Origin: Acidobacteriaceae bacterium
GTDB lineage: Bacteria > Acidobacteriota > Terriglobia > Terriglobales > Acidobacteriaceae
Length of the DNA: 39,583 nt
Reading direction: 5' to 3'
Assembly: GCA_030039035.1 (NCBI GenBank)
Contig: JASHQQ010000210.1
Location: forward strand, 1-39,583
Every line of letters starts with the position of its first letter. Position 1 is the first letter of the stretch. Below the pieces are notes generated by a model that did no database searches, was not told the origin of the DNA, and worked only from the letters and a program-made list of their open reading frames with translations. This document shows, in pieces, positions 1 to 8,605 of this stretch. Position numbers and translations under genes: made by a program.

Positions 1-71
1 GCCGACACCGGGAAAGTGACAATTACAATCGAAAATGCAGGTGCAGATCGTATTTGCGAGGAGCAAGGCAC

Positions 72-488
72 GTGGCGCAGCGCACGTTCAGCATCATCAA
101 GCCCGACGCGGTCCGCAACGGACATACGGGGGCCATCCTGGCCGAGATCGACAAGGCCGGATTCAGGATTGTGGCCATCCGCAAGCAATCCATTTCAAAA
201 GAGCAGGCACAGGGCTTCTACCACGTCCACAAGGCGCGGCCGTTCTTCGACGATCTGACGACGTTCATGTCGTCGGGGCCGCTGGTGATGATGGTGCTCG
301 AAAAAGAGAACGCGATCGCCGACCTGCGCACGCTGATGGGCGCCACCAACCCGGCCAACGCCGACGACGGTACCATCCGCAGGAAATACGCCACGTCCAT
401 TCAGGAGAACGCCATCCACGGCTCGGACGGCGAAGAGACCGCGGCCTTCGAGATCGGCTACTGGTTTGCGGGGTATGAGCTGATCTGA
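72..488 (+). CDS. ndk: Nucleoside diphosphate kinase
   Basis: Cytoplasmic enzyme that transfers the gamma-phosphate of ATP to nucleoside diphosphates through a phosphohistidine. The 138-residue product matches the normal family length. It opens with the family signature [11 protein letters not shown], and the catalytic His116 lies in the NAIHGSD motif. An in-frame TTG exists at 54, but I chose the GTG at 72: GAGGAG at 58-63 lies 8 nt upstream, and the protein then begins exactly where ndk proteins begin. A small hypothetical gene follows 36 nt downstream on the same strand. Nothing in the sequence suggests damage. The 71 bases before the gene show no feature I can support. Confidence 0.97.
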   Translation: MAQRTFSIIKPDAVRNGHTGAILAEIDKAGFRIVAIRKQSISKEQAQGFYHVHKARPFFDDLTTFMSSGPLVMMVLEKENAIADLRTLMGATNPANADDGTIRRKYATSIQENAIHGSDGEETAAFEIGYWFAGYELI

Positions 489-524
489 AGCACCCATTCA
501 GGCGATTGTTCTTGAGGCCCGTGT

Positions 525-827
525 ATGCCATTCGTCTCGTTGAAGGTGACACCGAAAGTTGTTAAGCAGGCAAAGAAGCAGGGACCGAGCGCCCGCCAGA
601 TCGCGATCCACGATTGCTCGCCGGAGTTGCGCTCAAGAATCGATTCCGCCAACGGAGCCAATCGTTTGCCGGTGCGCATAAGCGGAGAATTCGAATTGGC
701 GGTAGGAGACAATTATGCAATATGGGCGACTCATCAGGCCGAACCTGGTCAACTCCTCGATTTCGAGAACATTTATGAGGTTCTCGCCCGAAGGCCGGAT
801 CGGCCTGTGAAGTTCAAATGGGACTAG
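525..827 (+). CDS. Hypothetical protein, 100 aa
   Basis: I do not recognise this family. The product is a small soluble protein with a basic N-terminus, no signal peptide and no membrane segment. The start is supported by GAGG at 514-517, 7 nt before the ATG. It lies 36 nt downstream of ndk on the same strand, so co-transcription is plausible. It ends 17 nt before the convergent YceH gene. The acidic/hydrophobic C-terminal half looks like an ordinary folded protein rather than a random frame. No function is proposed. Confidence 0.6.
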   Translation: MPFVSLKVTPKVVKQAKKQGPSARQIAIHDCSPELRSRIDSANGANRLPVRISGEFELAVGDNYAIWATHQAEPGQLLDFENIYEVLARRPDRPVKFKWD

Positions 828-844
828 CGATCTCAGTTGGACCG

Positions 845-1528
845 TTACGCAAACATATCCTCGAACTTCCTCTTCAACTCCGCGAACTTCTGCCTCAACT
901 CCACGACCGCCGCTTCCAACTGCGCGATGCGCTCTTCCTGTCCCGCATCCGGGGGGCGCCCCGGGTCCGTGGGCCCGGACCCGGGATGACTCACAGCCGT
1001 CGCCGCCACAACTGTCTCCACGTTCCCGCTCAGCAGATGCGCATACCGCGACTCCTTCGTTCCCGGCTGGCGCGGCAGCAGGGACACGAGCGGGGGATCG
1101 CGCTCCATCAGCTTTTGCACCGCGGCCAACACATCGGCAATCTCTTCGAATCGATGCATGCGCTCGGTGCGCCCGCGCAGTTCGCCCGGAGTCTGCGGGC
1201 CGCGCAGCAGCAGCACGCAGATCAACGCCGTTTCCGCGCGGCTGAAGTTGAAGGCCTCGCCCAGCCAGTGTTCATACTTGCTCACGCGGCCGTCGGCCGA
1301 ACGCGCGCGGCCTGCGAGTCCCTTGTCTTCCAGCCCGTGGAGCGCCTGGCGCACGGCTTCTTCATCCAGATCCATCACCGGCTCGCGGTTCGATTTCTGA
1401 TTGCAGGCGTTGATGAGCGCATTGAGCGAGAGCGGATAGTACTCCGGTGTGGTGACTTCTTTTTCGATGAGAGCGCCGAGCACGCGGGCTTCGGCGGCGG
1501 TGAGACGGATTGGATGCGGGGGCGCCAT
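845..1528 (-). CDS. yceH: YceH family protein (DUF480)
   Basis: This 227-residue product matches the YceH/DUF480 family. The N-terminal signature includes RVLGALIEKEVTTPEYYPLS and LNALINACNQKSNREPV, and the middle carries LLLRGPQTPGELR (roughly residues 107-119). The family has two winged-helix-like repeats and no established biochemical role. The last 40 or so residues are charged with a heptad-like pattern, suggesting a coiled coil. The start ATG is preceded by AGGAG with a 9-nt spacer. The gene lies 25 nt downstream of the RND pump gene on the same strand and may be the last gene of the efflux operon. The winged-helix fold would permit DNA binding, but nothing here shows that it regulates efflux. 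Confidence 0.9.
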   Translation of the reverse strand: MAPPHPIRLTAAEARVLGALIEKEVTTPEYYPLSLNALINACNQKSNREPVMDLDEEAVRQALHGLEDKGLAGRARSADGRVSKYEHWLGEAFNFSRAETALICVLLLRGPQTPGELRGRTERMHRFEEIADVLAAVQKLMERDPPLVSLLPRQPGTKESRYAHLLSGNVETVVAATAVSHPGSGPTDPGRPPDAGQEERIAQLEAAVVELRQKFAELKRKFEDMFA

Positions 1529-1553
1529 GCTTCCATTCTCCTACTGCGCGCGC

Positions 1554-4500
1554 TCAGTCCTGCGCCACTTCGACGGGCACGTCGATGCGGTTGCGCGTGA
1601 GCTGGAAATAGACGATCGGCGTAACCACGAGGCTGAGCACCATGGAAACGCACAGGCCTCCGATGACGGCGATGGCCAGCGGCTGCAGCATCCGCGAGCC
1701 GGCGCCGAGGGCGAAGGCGAGCGGCAACATGCCGCTGACGGCGGCCATGGCCGTCATCACGATGGGCCGCAGGCGTCGCTGCGCGGCGTGCAGCATGGCC
1801 TCGCGCGCCGCGGCGCCCCCGGCGCGGAACCGCTCGTCGGCGTCGAGCAACAGGATGCCGTTTTTGGCCACGATGCCGATGACCATGATCAGTCCCATGA
1901 ACGAGGCGACGTTGAACGTGGTGTGCGTAACCAGCAGCGCGAGGATGACGCCGGAGACCGAGAGGACCGACGAGGCAAGAATCGCGATCGGGGCGGGGAA
2001 GTTGCGAAACTCGACGAGGAGCACGCCGAAGACCAGCGCCAGGGCCAGCAGCAGCACGCGCAGCAGGTCGCGGAAAGACTTTTGCTGCTCCTCGTAGGTG
2101 CCCCCGTAGGTTACGCGCACCGTGGCGGGCAGATGCATGCCCTGCACGGTGGCGCGGACCCTGGCCATGGCGGTGCCCAGATCGGAGCCTTCGAGCCGGC
2201 CCGTCACCACCACATAACGCTGCAGATTTTCACGAAGGATCTCGTTCTGCGGCGGCAACTGCCCGATCGTGGCCAGCGAACCCAGCGTTGCCGTGTGCCC
2301 GGCGGAGCTGTTGAAGACGGTGTGCCGGATCGCATCGAACGAGGCGCGGCGATCGCCGCCGAGGCGAACGCGAATGGTGTATGGGCGGCCGTTGGCGATC
2401 AGCGGATCGGCGGCCGGAATCCCGTCGAGGATGGCTGTTGCGTCTTCCGAGACCTCCTGCGGAGTGAAGCCCAGCCGCGCGGCCTCGACGGGATCGACCT
2501 CAAAGTCCGTTGCCGGCCCGCTGATGGTATTCTCGATACCGTTTTCGACATCGACCACGCCGGGAATCTTCCCGATCGCGTCGGCGACGCGGGGCGCGAG
2601 ATCGTCAAGCAGCGCCGGATCGTTGTTGAAGAGCTTGATCTGGATCGGCTCGGGCGCATTCGACAGGTCGCCGATCATGTCCTGCAGGAGCTGTGTGAAC
2701 TCGATATCGAGCTCCGGCTCGGTCGACCTGATTTGCCGGCGAACGTCTTCCATCACTTCGTCGATCCCGCGGCTACGCTTCGCCTTCAGCCTCACCGTGA
2801 AGTCGCCGGTATTAGCCTCGGTGACGGCGGCGTAACCGAGTTGCAATCCCGTACGCCGCGACGTGCTCTCAACCTCGGGCGTCGCGCGCAGGATGCGTTC
2901 CACGTGTTCGAGGACGCGATTGGTCTCGCTCAGCGAGCTGCCCGCGGGCATGATGTAGTCGAGAATGAATCCGCCTTCGTCCATCTCCGGCAGCAGATCG
3001 GAGCCGAGAGCCTTGTAGCCGATCCAGGTCAGCGCGACGAGCAGCACGCAGGCGACGGCCAGCCACAGCGGCTTGGCCAGCGACCCGTCGAGCACGCGGC
3101 GATGAGCGTGGATCAGCTTCGCGAGGAAGCGGTGGCCGCGATGATCGTCGCGGCGGGCGCCGGCGCCGCGGTCGCCGAGGAGAAGCAGGCTGAGACCCGG
3201 CGTCCAGGTGAGCGCCAGCGCCAGCGAGGTGAGCAGCGCAGCGGTCATGGTGACCGCCAGCGCGCGAAAGAAGCTTCCCGTGACGCCGCTGGTCGAGATC
3301 AGGGGAAGAAAGACAACCACGGGCGTGATGGTCGAGCCGATCAACGGCGTGGTGATTTCCCTGAGCGCCTTGCGCACGGCTTCGGTGCGGCGCTCGCCGG
3401 AGTCACGATGGAGCACGACGTTTTCGACCACCACGATGGCGTCGTCGATGACGAGGCCGATGGCGGCGGCCAGGCCGCCCAGCGTCATCAGGTTGAAGCT
3501 CTCGCCGATGGCCCGCAGCACCAGGACCGTGATCGAGACGGTCACGGGAATCACGAGGCCGGCAATCAGCGCAGACCGCGCATCGTGGAGGAAGAAGAAA
3601 AGGATGAGGCAGGCGAGCACCAGCCCGATGACGATGGCGTCGCGCACGCTGCCGATGCTGTCACGCACCAGTTGCGACTGGTCGTAAAACGGCTCCACGC
3701 GCACGCCCGGAGGCAGCTTCTGCCGGAGCTGAGCCATTTCGGCGGCCACCGCGTCGGCAACAGCCACGGTGTTGCCCGAGGGCTGGCGCGCAATGTTGAT
3801 GAGCACCGCGGGCTTGCCGTCGGCAGTGACGATCGTATAGACCGGCAGGATCGCCGGCTCGACGCGCGCGACATCGGCGATGCGGACCGGCGCGCCCGAA
3901 GACGCGACTTTTACAACGAGCTGCCGAAGCTGGCCGGCGTTGTGCACCTGCGCGCCCACCAGCCCGAGAATGAGCTGGTGATTCGCTTCGTAGAGTCCGG
4001 GCGAATCGACGATGTTCGATGCCTGGATAGCATTGACCAGGTCGGAGATGGTGACTCCGGACGATTGCAGCAGCGCGGGATCGGGGATGACGTGATACTC
4101 AGGCACCTGGCCGCCCTGCACCACCACGGTGCGCACGCCGGCCACGCGATTCAACGGAGGCGCGAGATCGTAGGTGGCAAGCTCCCAAAGCTGCGTTTGC
4201 GGAACTGTGTTCGACGTGAGGCTGTAGCCGAGAATCGGAAATGTGGCGAAGGTGAGCCGGTTGGTCGTGATCTTCGCCGTCGGCGGCAGCGTTTGCTGCA
4301 CCCTGGCGAGCGCAGCGTCAGTCAACTGCAGCGAGCGGTACATGTCCACATTCCAGTTGAAGAAGAGGCTCACTTCGGCCGAGCCCCGGCTGGTGGTGGA
4401 GCGGATGGTTTCGAGGCCCGGCACCGCGTTTACCGCGTCTTCGACGGGCCTGGTGATCGTTACCTGCATCTGCTCGACGGGCATCACGCCGTTATCGATG

Positions 4501-4679
4501 GCGATTACCACGCGGGGAAAATCTGTCTCGGGAAAGACCGAGATGGGCACCTGAAATCCGAGATAGATGCCCGCGGCCGTGAGGACGACGGCGAAAAACA
4601 GGATGGAGCGCAGAGAACGCGAGAGCCAGAACTCCGAAGAGTCCGACGAGGCACCCGCGAAGAACTCCTTCGCGATCAT
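1554..4679 (-). CDS. RND efflux pump, inner-membrane permease (AcrB/MexB type)
   Basis: This is the proton-driven inner-membrane pump of a tripartite efflux system, and its 1041 residues are the standard length. A first transmembrane helix lies near residues 25-45, then two large periplasmic porter/docking regions and two sets of membrane helices. The proton-relay aspartates are visible in GLVIDDAIVVVEN (Asp412, Asp413), and the partner lysine is in GIVAKNGILLLD (Lys939). This paired-Asp pattern is typical of the drug/hydrophobe (HAE1-like) branch; metal pumps (HME) usually carry one Asp here. The start codon overlaps the adaptor stop codon in ATGA (4676-4679), showing translational coupling. 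The substrate cannot be deduced from the sequence. Confidence 0.96.
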   Translation of the reverse strand: MIAKEFFAGASSDSSEFWLSRSLRSILFFAVVLTAAGIYLGFQVPISVFPETDFPRVVIAIDNGVMPVEQMQVTITRPVEDAVNAVPGLETIRSTTSRGSAEVSLFFNWNVDMYRSLQLTDAALARVQQTLPPTAKITTNRLTFATFPILGYSLTSNTVPQTQLWELATYDLAPPLNRVAGVRTVVVQGGQVPEYHVIPDPALLQSSGVTISDLVNAIQASNIVDSPGLYEANHQLILGLVGAQVHNAGQLRQLVVKVASSGAPVRIADVARVEPAILPVYTIVTADGKPAVLINIARQPSGNTVAVADAVAAEMAQLRQKLPPGVRVEPFYDQSQLVRDSIGSVRDAIVIGLVLACLILFFFLHDARSALIAGLVIPVTVSITVLVLRAIGESFNLMTLGGLAAAIGLVIDDAIVVVENVVLHRDSGERRTEAVRKALREITTPLIGSTITPVVVFLPLISTSGVTGSFFRALAVTMTAALLTSLALALTWTPGLSLLLLGDRGAGARRDDHRGHRFLAKLIHAHRRVLDGSLAKPLWLAVACVLLVALTWIGYKALGSDLLPEMDEGGFILDYIMPAGSSLSETNRVLEHVERILRATPEVESTSRRTGLQLGYAAVTEANTGDFTVRLKAKRSRGIDEVMEDVRRQIRSTEPELDIEFTQLLQDMIGDLSNAPEPIQIKLFNNDPALLDDLAPRVADAIGKIPGVVDVENGIENTISGPATDFEVDPVEAARLGFTPQEVSEDATAILDGIPAADPLIANGRPYTIRVRLGGDRRASFDAIRHTVFNSSAGHTATLGSLATIGQLPPQNEILRENLQRYVVVTGRLEGSDLGTAMARVRATVQGMHLPATVRVTYGGTYEEQQKSFRDLLRVLLLALALVFGVLLVEFRNFPAPIAILASSVLSVSGVILALLVTHTTFNVASFMGLIMVIGIVAKNGILLLDADERFRAGGAAAREAMLHAAQRRLRPIVMTAMAAVSGMLPLAFALGAGSRMLQPLAIAVIGGLCVSMVLSLVVTPIVYFQLTRNRIDVPVEVAQD

Positions 4680-5992
4680 TCGCTGCTCCCGCCCCTGGCC
4701 GCGGCGGCCTTGTCGTCCCCATCGCCGCTTTCGGCAGGGCCGACCTTCACCTTGGTGCCATCTTCCAGCGCGTAGGCTCCGCCGGTGATGACGAGATCCG
4801 ACGGCGCAAGGCCGCTCTCGATCTGCGCGTCATCCTTGTCTTCGATGCCCACCTTCACCGGCTTTCGGTGCGCGGCGCCGTCGCTGCCCACCACCACCAC
4901 GGATTTGCTGCCGTCCTGGGCGGTCAGAATCGCGGAGACCGGCACCTTCATGGCATTGGCAACGGTTCTGCCGGTGATGGATGCCTTCACCGGCGTGCCC
5001 GCTTTCAGCGCGCCCTTCCTGTTGTCGATCCTGAGCCAGACCTCGACCGTGGTGCTGCCGGGGTCGAGCGCGGGGCTGATCAGCGATACCTTCGCCGGCA
5101 CCGGATCGCCGACCCCCGGCGCCTGAATCGACGCGTCGTCGCCCACCTTCATCTGCTGCGCGAGACTCTGCGCGAGGTGGGTTTTGGCGATGAGGCTCGA
5201 TGTATCCATAACGGTGAGCAGCGGCGCGCCAGGCGCGGGCGTCTCGCCGGCAAAGAGCGGCCGGTCGGTCACCACTCCGTCGATGGGGCTGTGAATTTCG
5301 GTGTAGGAAAGCTGCGCCTCGGCACCCTCGTATTTGCCCTGGGCCGAAGTGAGCTGCCCCTGGGCCGAGTTGAGCGCGGCCTCGCGGCTCACGCCCTGCA
5401 TCGACTGGAGATGCTTCGATGCCGCGTCGTAAGCGGCCTGCGCCTGCACCAGCGCCGCCTCGGCCGTATCCAGATCGCGGCCCGGAATCGCGCCCTGCGC
5501 GAAGAGCTGCTTGCGGCTTTTCACGATGCTTTGATCGAGATCGAGATTGGCCTTGGCCTGCGCATCATCGAGCTCGGCCTTCTGCATATCTTCGGGCACC
5601 TGTGCCTTTGTTGCAGTGGCAAAGGCAGCCCTGGCGGCTTCATAAGAACCTTCGTTGTCGAGCGCAGCGGCGGCGAGGTCGCTGTTTTCGAGCGTCGCCA
5701 GCAACTCGCCTTCTTTCACGTGCGATCCGCGCTGCACGTAGAATTTCCTTACCGGAGCCGTCACCCTGGGCACAATCGCGGCCTGCGCCAGCGGCGCCAG
5801 CACCGCATCGGCGACGATGTGCTCGGAAATCCCGCCCAGTTCGGGATGCCCGGCCTGCACTGTCACCTCGATTTCGGGCTCGGCTTCCTTTTTGCATCCC
5901 GCGGCCAGCAAGAGGCACAGCGCCGGCGCGCACATTGCGATCCGGCTCCATCGTTGCACCCGCTCCCATCCCGCACTTTTCATCCGATTCAT
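4676..5992 (-). CDS. RND efflux periplasmic adaptor (membrane fusion lipoprotein)
   Basis: Periplasmic adaptor linking the RND pump to the outer-membrane channel. The product has 438 residues. The N-terminus carries a lipoprotein signal ending in LLLAAGC with Cys33 as the lipidated residue. The body shows the usual order: a lipoyl/barrel-sandwich half (YVQRGSHVKEGELLATLEN), a long Ala/Gln-rich alpha-hairpin, the second lipoyl half (IHSPIDGVVTDRPLFAGE), then beta-barrel and membrane-proximal domains. The start is ambiguous: the ATG at 5992 has GGGGA 5 nt upstream, but an in-frame ATG at 5983 has AGGA 9 nt upstream and gives only three fewer residues. The gene lies 13 nt after the outer-membrane factor gene and overlaps the pump gene by 4 nt. 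Confidence 0.95.
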   Translation of the reverse strand: MNRMKSAGWERVQRWSRIAMCAPALCLLLAAGCKKEAEPEIEVTVQAGHPELGGISEHIVADAVLAPLAQAAIVPRVTAPVRKFYVQRGSHVKEGELLATLENSDLAAAALDNEGSYEAARAAFATATKAQVPEDMQKAELDDAQAKANLDLDQSIVKSRKQLFAQGAIPGRDLDTAEAALVQAQAAYDAASKHLQSMQGVSREAALNSAQGQLTSAQGKYEGAEAQLSYTEIHSPIDGVVTDRPLFAGETPAPGAPLLTVMDTSSLIAKTHLAQSLAQQMKVGDDASIQAPGVGDPVPAKVSLISPALDPGSTTVEVWLRIDNRKGALKAGTPVKASITGRTVANAMKVPVSAILTAQDGSKSVVVVGSDGAAHRKPVKVGIEDKDDAQIESGLAPSDLVITGGAYALEDGTKVKVGPAESGDGDDKAAAARGGSSE

Positions 5993-6005
5993 TCCTGTCC
6001 CCGAA

Positions 6006-7445
6006 TCACATGGTCCCGGTAAGCGTCTGCAAGTCGGCCCGCGCGGCCTGAAAGCGCACCATGCCGTCTTCGCGCGCGTTCTGCGCCGCTACATAGGCAG
6101 TCTGCGCATCGACAACCTCCAGCACCGTCGCTTCTCCGCCGGTGTAACGCAGCCTCGTCAATCGCAGGCTCTCGGCCGCCGTCTTCACGCTGGCGTCGAG
6201 CGACTCAAGCTGATCGCGCGCCGTTGCGGCCTCGTGGTAAGCCTCGTCGAAGCGCGCGATCAACTGGCGTTGCGTGGCGCTCAGCGCGACCTGCGCGGCC
6301 TGGCGGCGAATCTCGCCCTGCTTCACCTTGTGTTGCGTGGCCAGCCAGTCCCAGACGGGAATATCGAGCGTGAGGCTCGCCGAGTATCCGAGATTCTTCA
6401 CCGGATACGGTCCGTTGACCGCGAATTGCGGCGCATCGATGCCGTAGGTCAGATTCAGATCGAGATCGGGCAAATACGCGGCGCGCGCGGCCAGCACATC
6501 GGCGCTGCTTTGCTTCAGTGCCTCGAGCGCGCTTTTCAATTCAGGATTGTTGGTCGCGGCAGACTGCCCGGCCTGCTCGCGCGTGGGCAGTGCCGGCAGC
6601 GCTTCGCCGGCCGTGAGCGTATACGGAGAGCGCGGATCGGGGAAGAGCAGAACGCCCAGCTCCAGTTGCGCCTTTTCCGCAGCGAGCTGCGCGTCTTCAA
6701 GCTCGCGCTGCCGCTGCTGCTCCTCGAGTTGCGCCTTCAGCACGTCGGCGTGCGCCGACTCGCGCGCCTCTTCGCGCTGCCGGGTCAGTTTCGTGAAGTC
6801 AGCGGCCTCCTGCAACGCGCGCTGAGCGACGGAGAGTTTGTTGTCCGCCGCAATCGAACCGTAGAAGAGACCGGAGACCGCTGCGACCAGCCCGCGTCGG
6901 CCGATCTCGAGCTCGGCCTCGGCTCGCGCCGCAACCGCATCGGCGCGCCGCACCGCCGCGGTTCCTGCAAGGCCAAACGATTCGTTGACGACGGCCTGGC
7001 TGGCATACTCGCGCACCGCGTTGTTGGCGATGAAAATCGGAGCCGCCTGGCTGCCGACTTGTCCGGCGCTGTTGGCGTGACCGTTCGGCTGCGTGTAGAG
7101 ACCCTGATTGTGATAAACGACGCCGGGCAGCAGCGCCGTCTTCGCCACATATCGATCGGCCGCCGCGGCCTGGCTCCCGGCGCGGGTGGACGCATAGGCG
7201 GGCTCGTTCGCCTCCGCGCGGCGAATCGCTTCTTCGAGGGTGATCGTCACCGGCGCCTGTCCTTCTCCCCCCGGCTGCGCCAGGGCCGCAAGTGCGTTTG
7301 CGGGCCGGGGCTGCGCTTCGCCAGAATCCTGCGCATTCGCTGTCGCCAGCAAGAGTGCGAGGGGCAGTGCGGCGACGAATCCGGTTATGCCGCCGAATCG
7401 CCGGCCAGGTCCTGGTGCGCGCCGCATGATGGATTTCGCAGACAT
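6006..7445 (-). CDS. TolC-family outer membrane efflux factor
   Basis: Outer-membrane channel of the same tripartite pump, 479 residues. A signal peptide is visible (hydrophobic GFVAALPLALLLATANA, roughly residues 20-36). The mature protein shows the two repeated TolC-type halves rich in Ala, Gln, Leu and Glu that form the periplasmic coiled-coil barrel. The second half includes YLPDLDLNLTYG and LGYSASLTLDIPVWDW. The motif ARDGMVRFQ-like segment near the end (AREDGMVRFQAARADL) is typical of OEP repeats. It is the first gene of the operon OMF-adaptor-pump-YceH. No strong ribosome-binding site precedes the ATG at 7445, and an internal ATG at 7427 is an alternative start. Confidence 0.93.
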   Translation of the reverse strand: MSAKSIMRRAPGPGRRFGGITGFVAALPLALLLATANAQDSGEAQPRPANALAALAQPGGEGQAPVTITLEEAIRRAEANEPAYASTRAGSQAAAADRYVAKTALLPGVVYHNQGLYTQPNGHANSAGQVGSQAAPIFIANNAVREYASQAVVNESFGLAGTAAVRRADAVAARAEAELEIGRRGLVAAVSGLFYGSIAADNKLSVAQRALQEAADFTKLTRQREEARESAHADVLKAQLEEQQRQRELEDAQLAAEKAQLELGVLLFPDPRSPYTLTAGEALPALPTREQAGQSAATNNPELKSALEALKQSSADVLAARAAYLPDLDLNLTYGIDAPQFAVNGPYPVKNLGYSASLTLDIPVWDWLATQHKVKQGEIRRQAAQVALSATQRQLIARFDEAYHEAATARDQLESLDASVKTAAESLRLTRLRYTGGEATVLEVVDAQTAYVAAQNAREDGMVRFQAARADLQTLTGTM

Positions 7446-7583
7446 CTGTCAAGAATAGCTGCGAAGGCGCCGGGCAGATCCCGATGAGCGGCCCTGCAGC
7501 AATTCCATACGGTAGCACTGCGAGACTGAAGAAGAGCTTAAGGCGTTGAGAGGAAAGTCCCGCATTCGCGTTGCTGCGTATAC

Positions 7584-7758
7584 GGCACGGCTGAACAGCT
7601 TCCTGAAAAGGTCCGGTTGAACGGTGCAAAGAGCGAATTCCCGCCTCAGGGGCTGAAGCCCGATGTTGAAAGGGCGGCACTTTCGGCACGAGTAAACTCG
7701 TGCCCTGACACTTGTTGCCGTTGGCCAGTTATTTTTCAGCAAGCTGTGAAGCCGTACC
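7584..7758. repeat. 175-bp inverted-repeat element, copy 1
   Basis: This intergenic element is flanked by imperfect terminal inverted repeats of about 27 bp: the left end begins GGCACGGCTGAACAGCTT and the right end reads TTTTTCAGCAAGCTG (7732-7746) then TGAAGCCGTACC. It contains two short palindromes, GGGGCTGAAGCCC and GGCACGAGTAAACTCGTGCC (7685-7704, 9-bp arms). It aligns without gaps to copy 2 at 8698-8872 with about 15 differences by hand. It fills most of the 344-bp gap between the efflux operon and the beta-barrel gene. I found no clear target duplication. Open frames crossing it are repeat-derived and should not be called as genes. Confidence 0.85.
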
Positions 7759-7789
7759 GTTTCAAGGCAGCGACTTGCTCCAGGATTCC

Positions 7790-8509
7790 TTATCGCTTCT
7801 TCCTGAATTTGTACTCCACTCCGACGGAGATGCCGAAGTTCCAGTAGGGGTACGTGGCCATGGTGCCGTAATCGATTCCGTAGCGCGTGTAAAGCGCATC
7901 GGGCGTAATGCGGAAGACCCAGCGCGGCGAACGGTTCAGATCGATGTGCCCGCCGATCACGGCCGCCAGCGCTATCTGGTCGTTGAAGAATCCCACCGCC
8001 GACGGCGGGGCGCCGCGCAGGTCCTGCTGGAACTTGCCGTACACTCCGCCGACCATCGCATGGGCGATGAGGGCGCCGTGCTTGCTGTGCGGACCCAGCC
8101 ACTCCGGCCCGCCGGCGAAAAACGTTTCGCTGATGAACGGGCCCTCGATGTTCAGATCGTTGACCCCTGCGCCGCTGGTGCCGACAACATATCGCCCCGT
8201 GCCCTCAAGGCCCCAGCGCCTGGCCAGCCAGAGACTGCCGTTGAGGTCCAGTCCGCCCAGGTTCGCACCCTCGTGCAGCGGCGGCGGGCCCGCCTTGATG
8301 TGGGCATAGGCCATGCCCAGCGACAGGTCGTAGCGGTTGTCGTAGGTCACGCCGGACAGCGGATTGAGGGGAACATAGACCGGCGCGGGAATCGTCTCCT
8401 GCGCGTTGCCTTGCCCGTCGGCGCCCTGCGCCCGGCTGCGGCCGCCGCCCAGCAGAGCAAGAGCGGCCGCGGCCGCAAAGGTGAAAAACCATCTGACTGG
8501 AAAACGCAT
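7790..8509 (-). CDS. Outer membrane beta-barrel protein, small
   Basis: A 239-residue exported protein. The N-terminus is a typical signal peptide (RWFFTFAAAAALALLGG, cleavage probably after SRAQ). The mature protein consists of alternating hydrophobic/polar strands with Gly and aromatic residues, such as YDLSLGMAYAHIK, WGLEGTGRYVVG, HGALIAHAMVGGVYG and NFGISVGVEYKFRKKR. That pattern, with an aromatic residue near the C-terminus, fits a small (about 8-10 strand) outer-membrane barrel. The function is unknown; porin-like, adhesin-like and structural roles are all possible. It is flanked on both sides by copies of the 175-bp repeat family and has no obvious operon partner. Confidence 0.8.
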   Translation of the reverse strand: MRFPVRWFFTFAAAAALALLGGGRSRAQGADGQGNAQETIPAPVYVPLNPLSGVTYDNRYDLSLGMAYAHIKAGPPPLHEGANLGGLDLNGSLWLARRWGLEGTGRYVVGTSGAGVNDLNIEGPFISETFFAGGPEWLGPHSKHGALIAHAMVGGVYGKFQQDLRGAPPSAVGFFNDQIALAAVIGGHIDLNRSPRWVFRITPDALYTRYGIDYGTMATYPYWNFGISVGVEYKFRKKR

Positions 8510-8605
8510 CGGTTTCAGCTTACAGGAGCGCCCCGACGGGCAACAACGCGGGTCGTGAGCCCAGGGGGGCTATTCATAGAGCCCGGAGAATTTTCGGAAC
8601 CAATC

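Noticed and set aside
2..19. A possible gene tail (PTPGK then TGA) at the window start
   Set aside because: Five codons are too few to identify or support a coding region.
1449..4775. A very long open frame (over 1,100 codons) antisense to the RND pump
   Set aside because: Its composition is Arg/His/Asp/Gln-rich without domains, typical of the shadow frame of a high-GC gene; the minus-strand pump has full family motifs.
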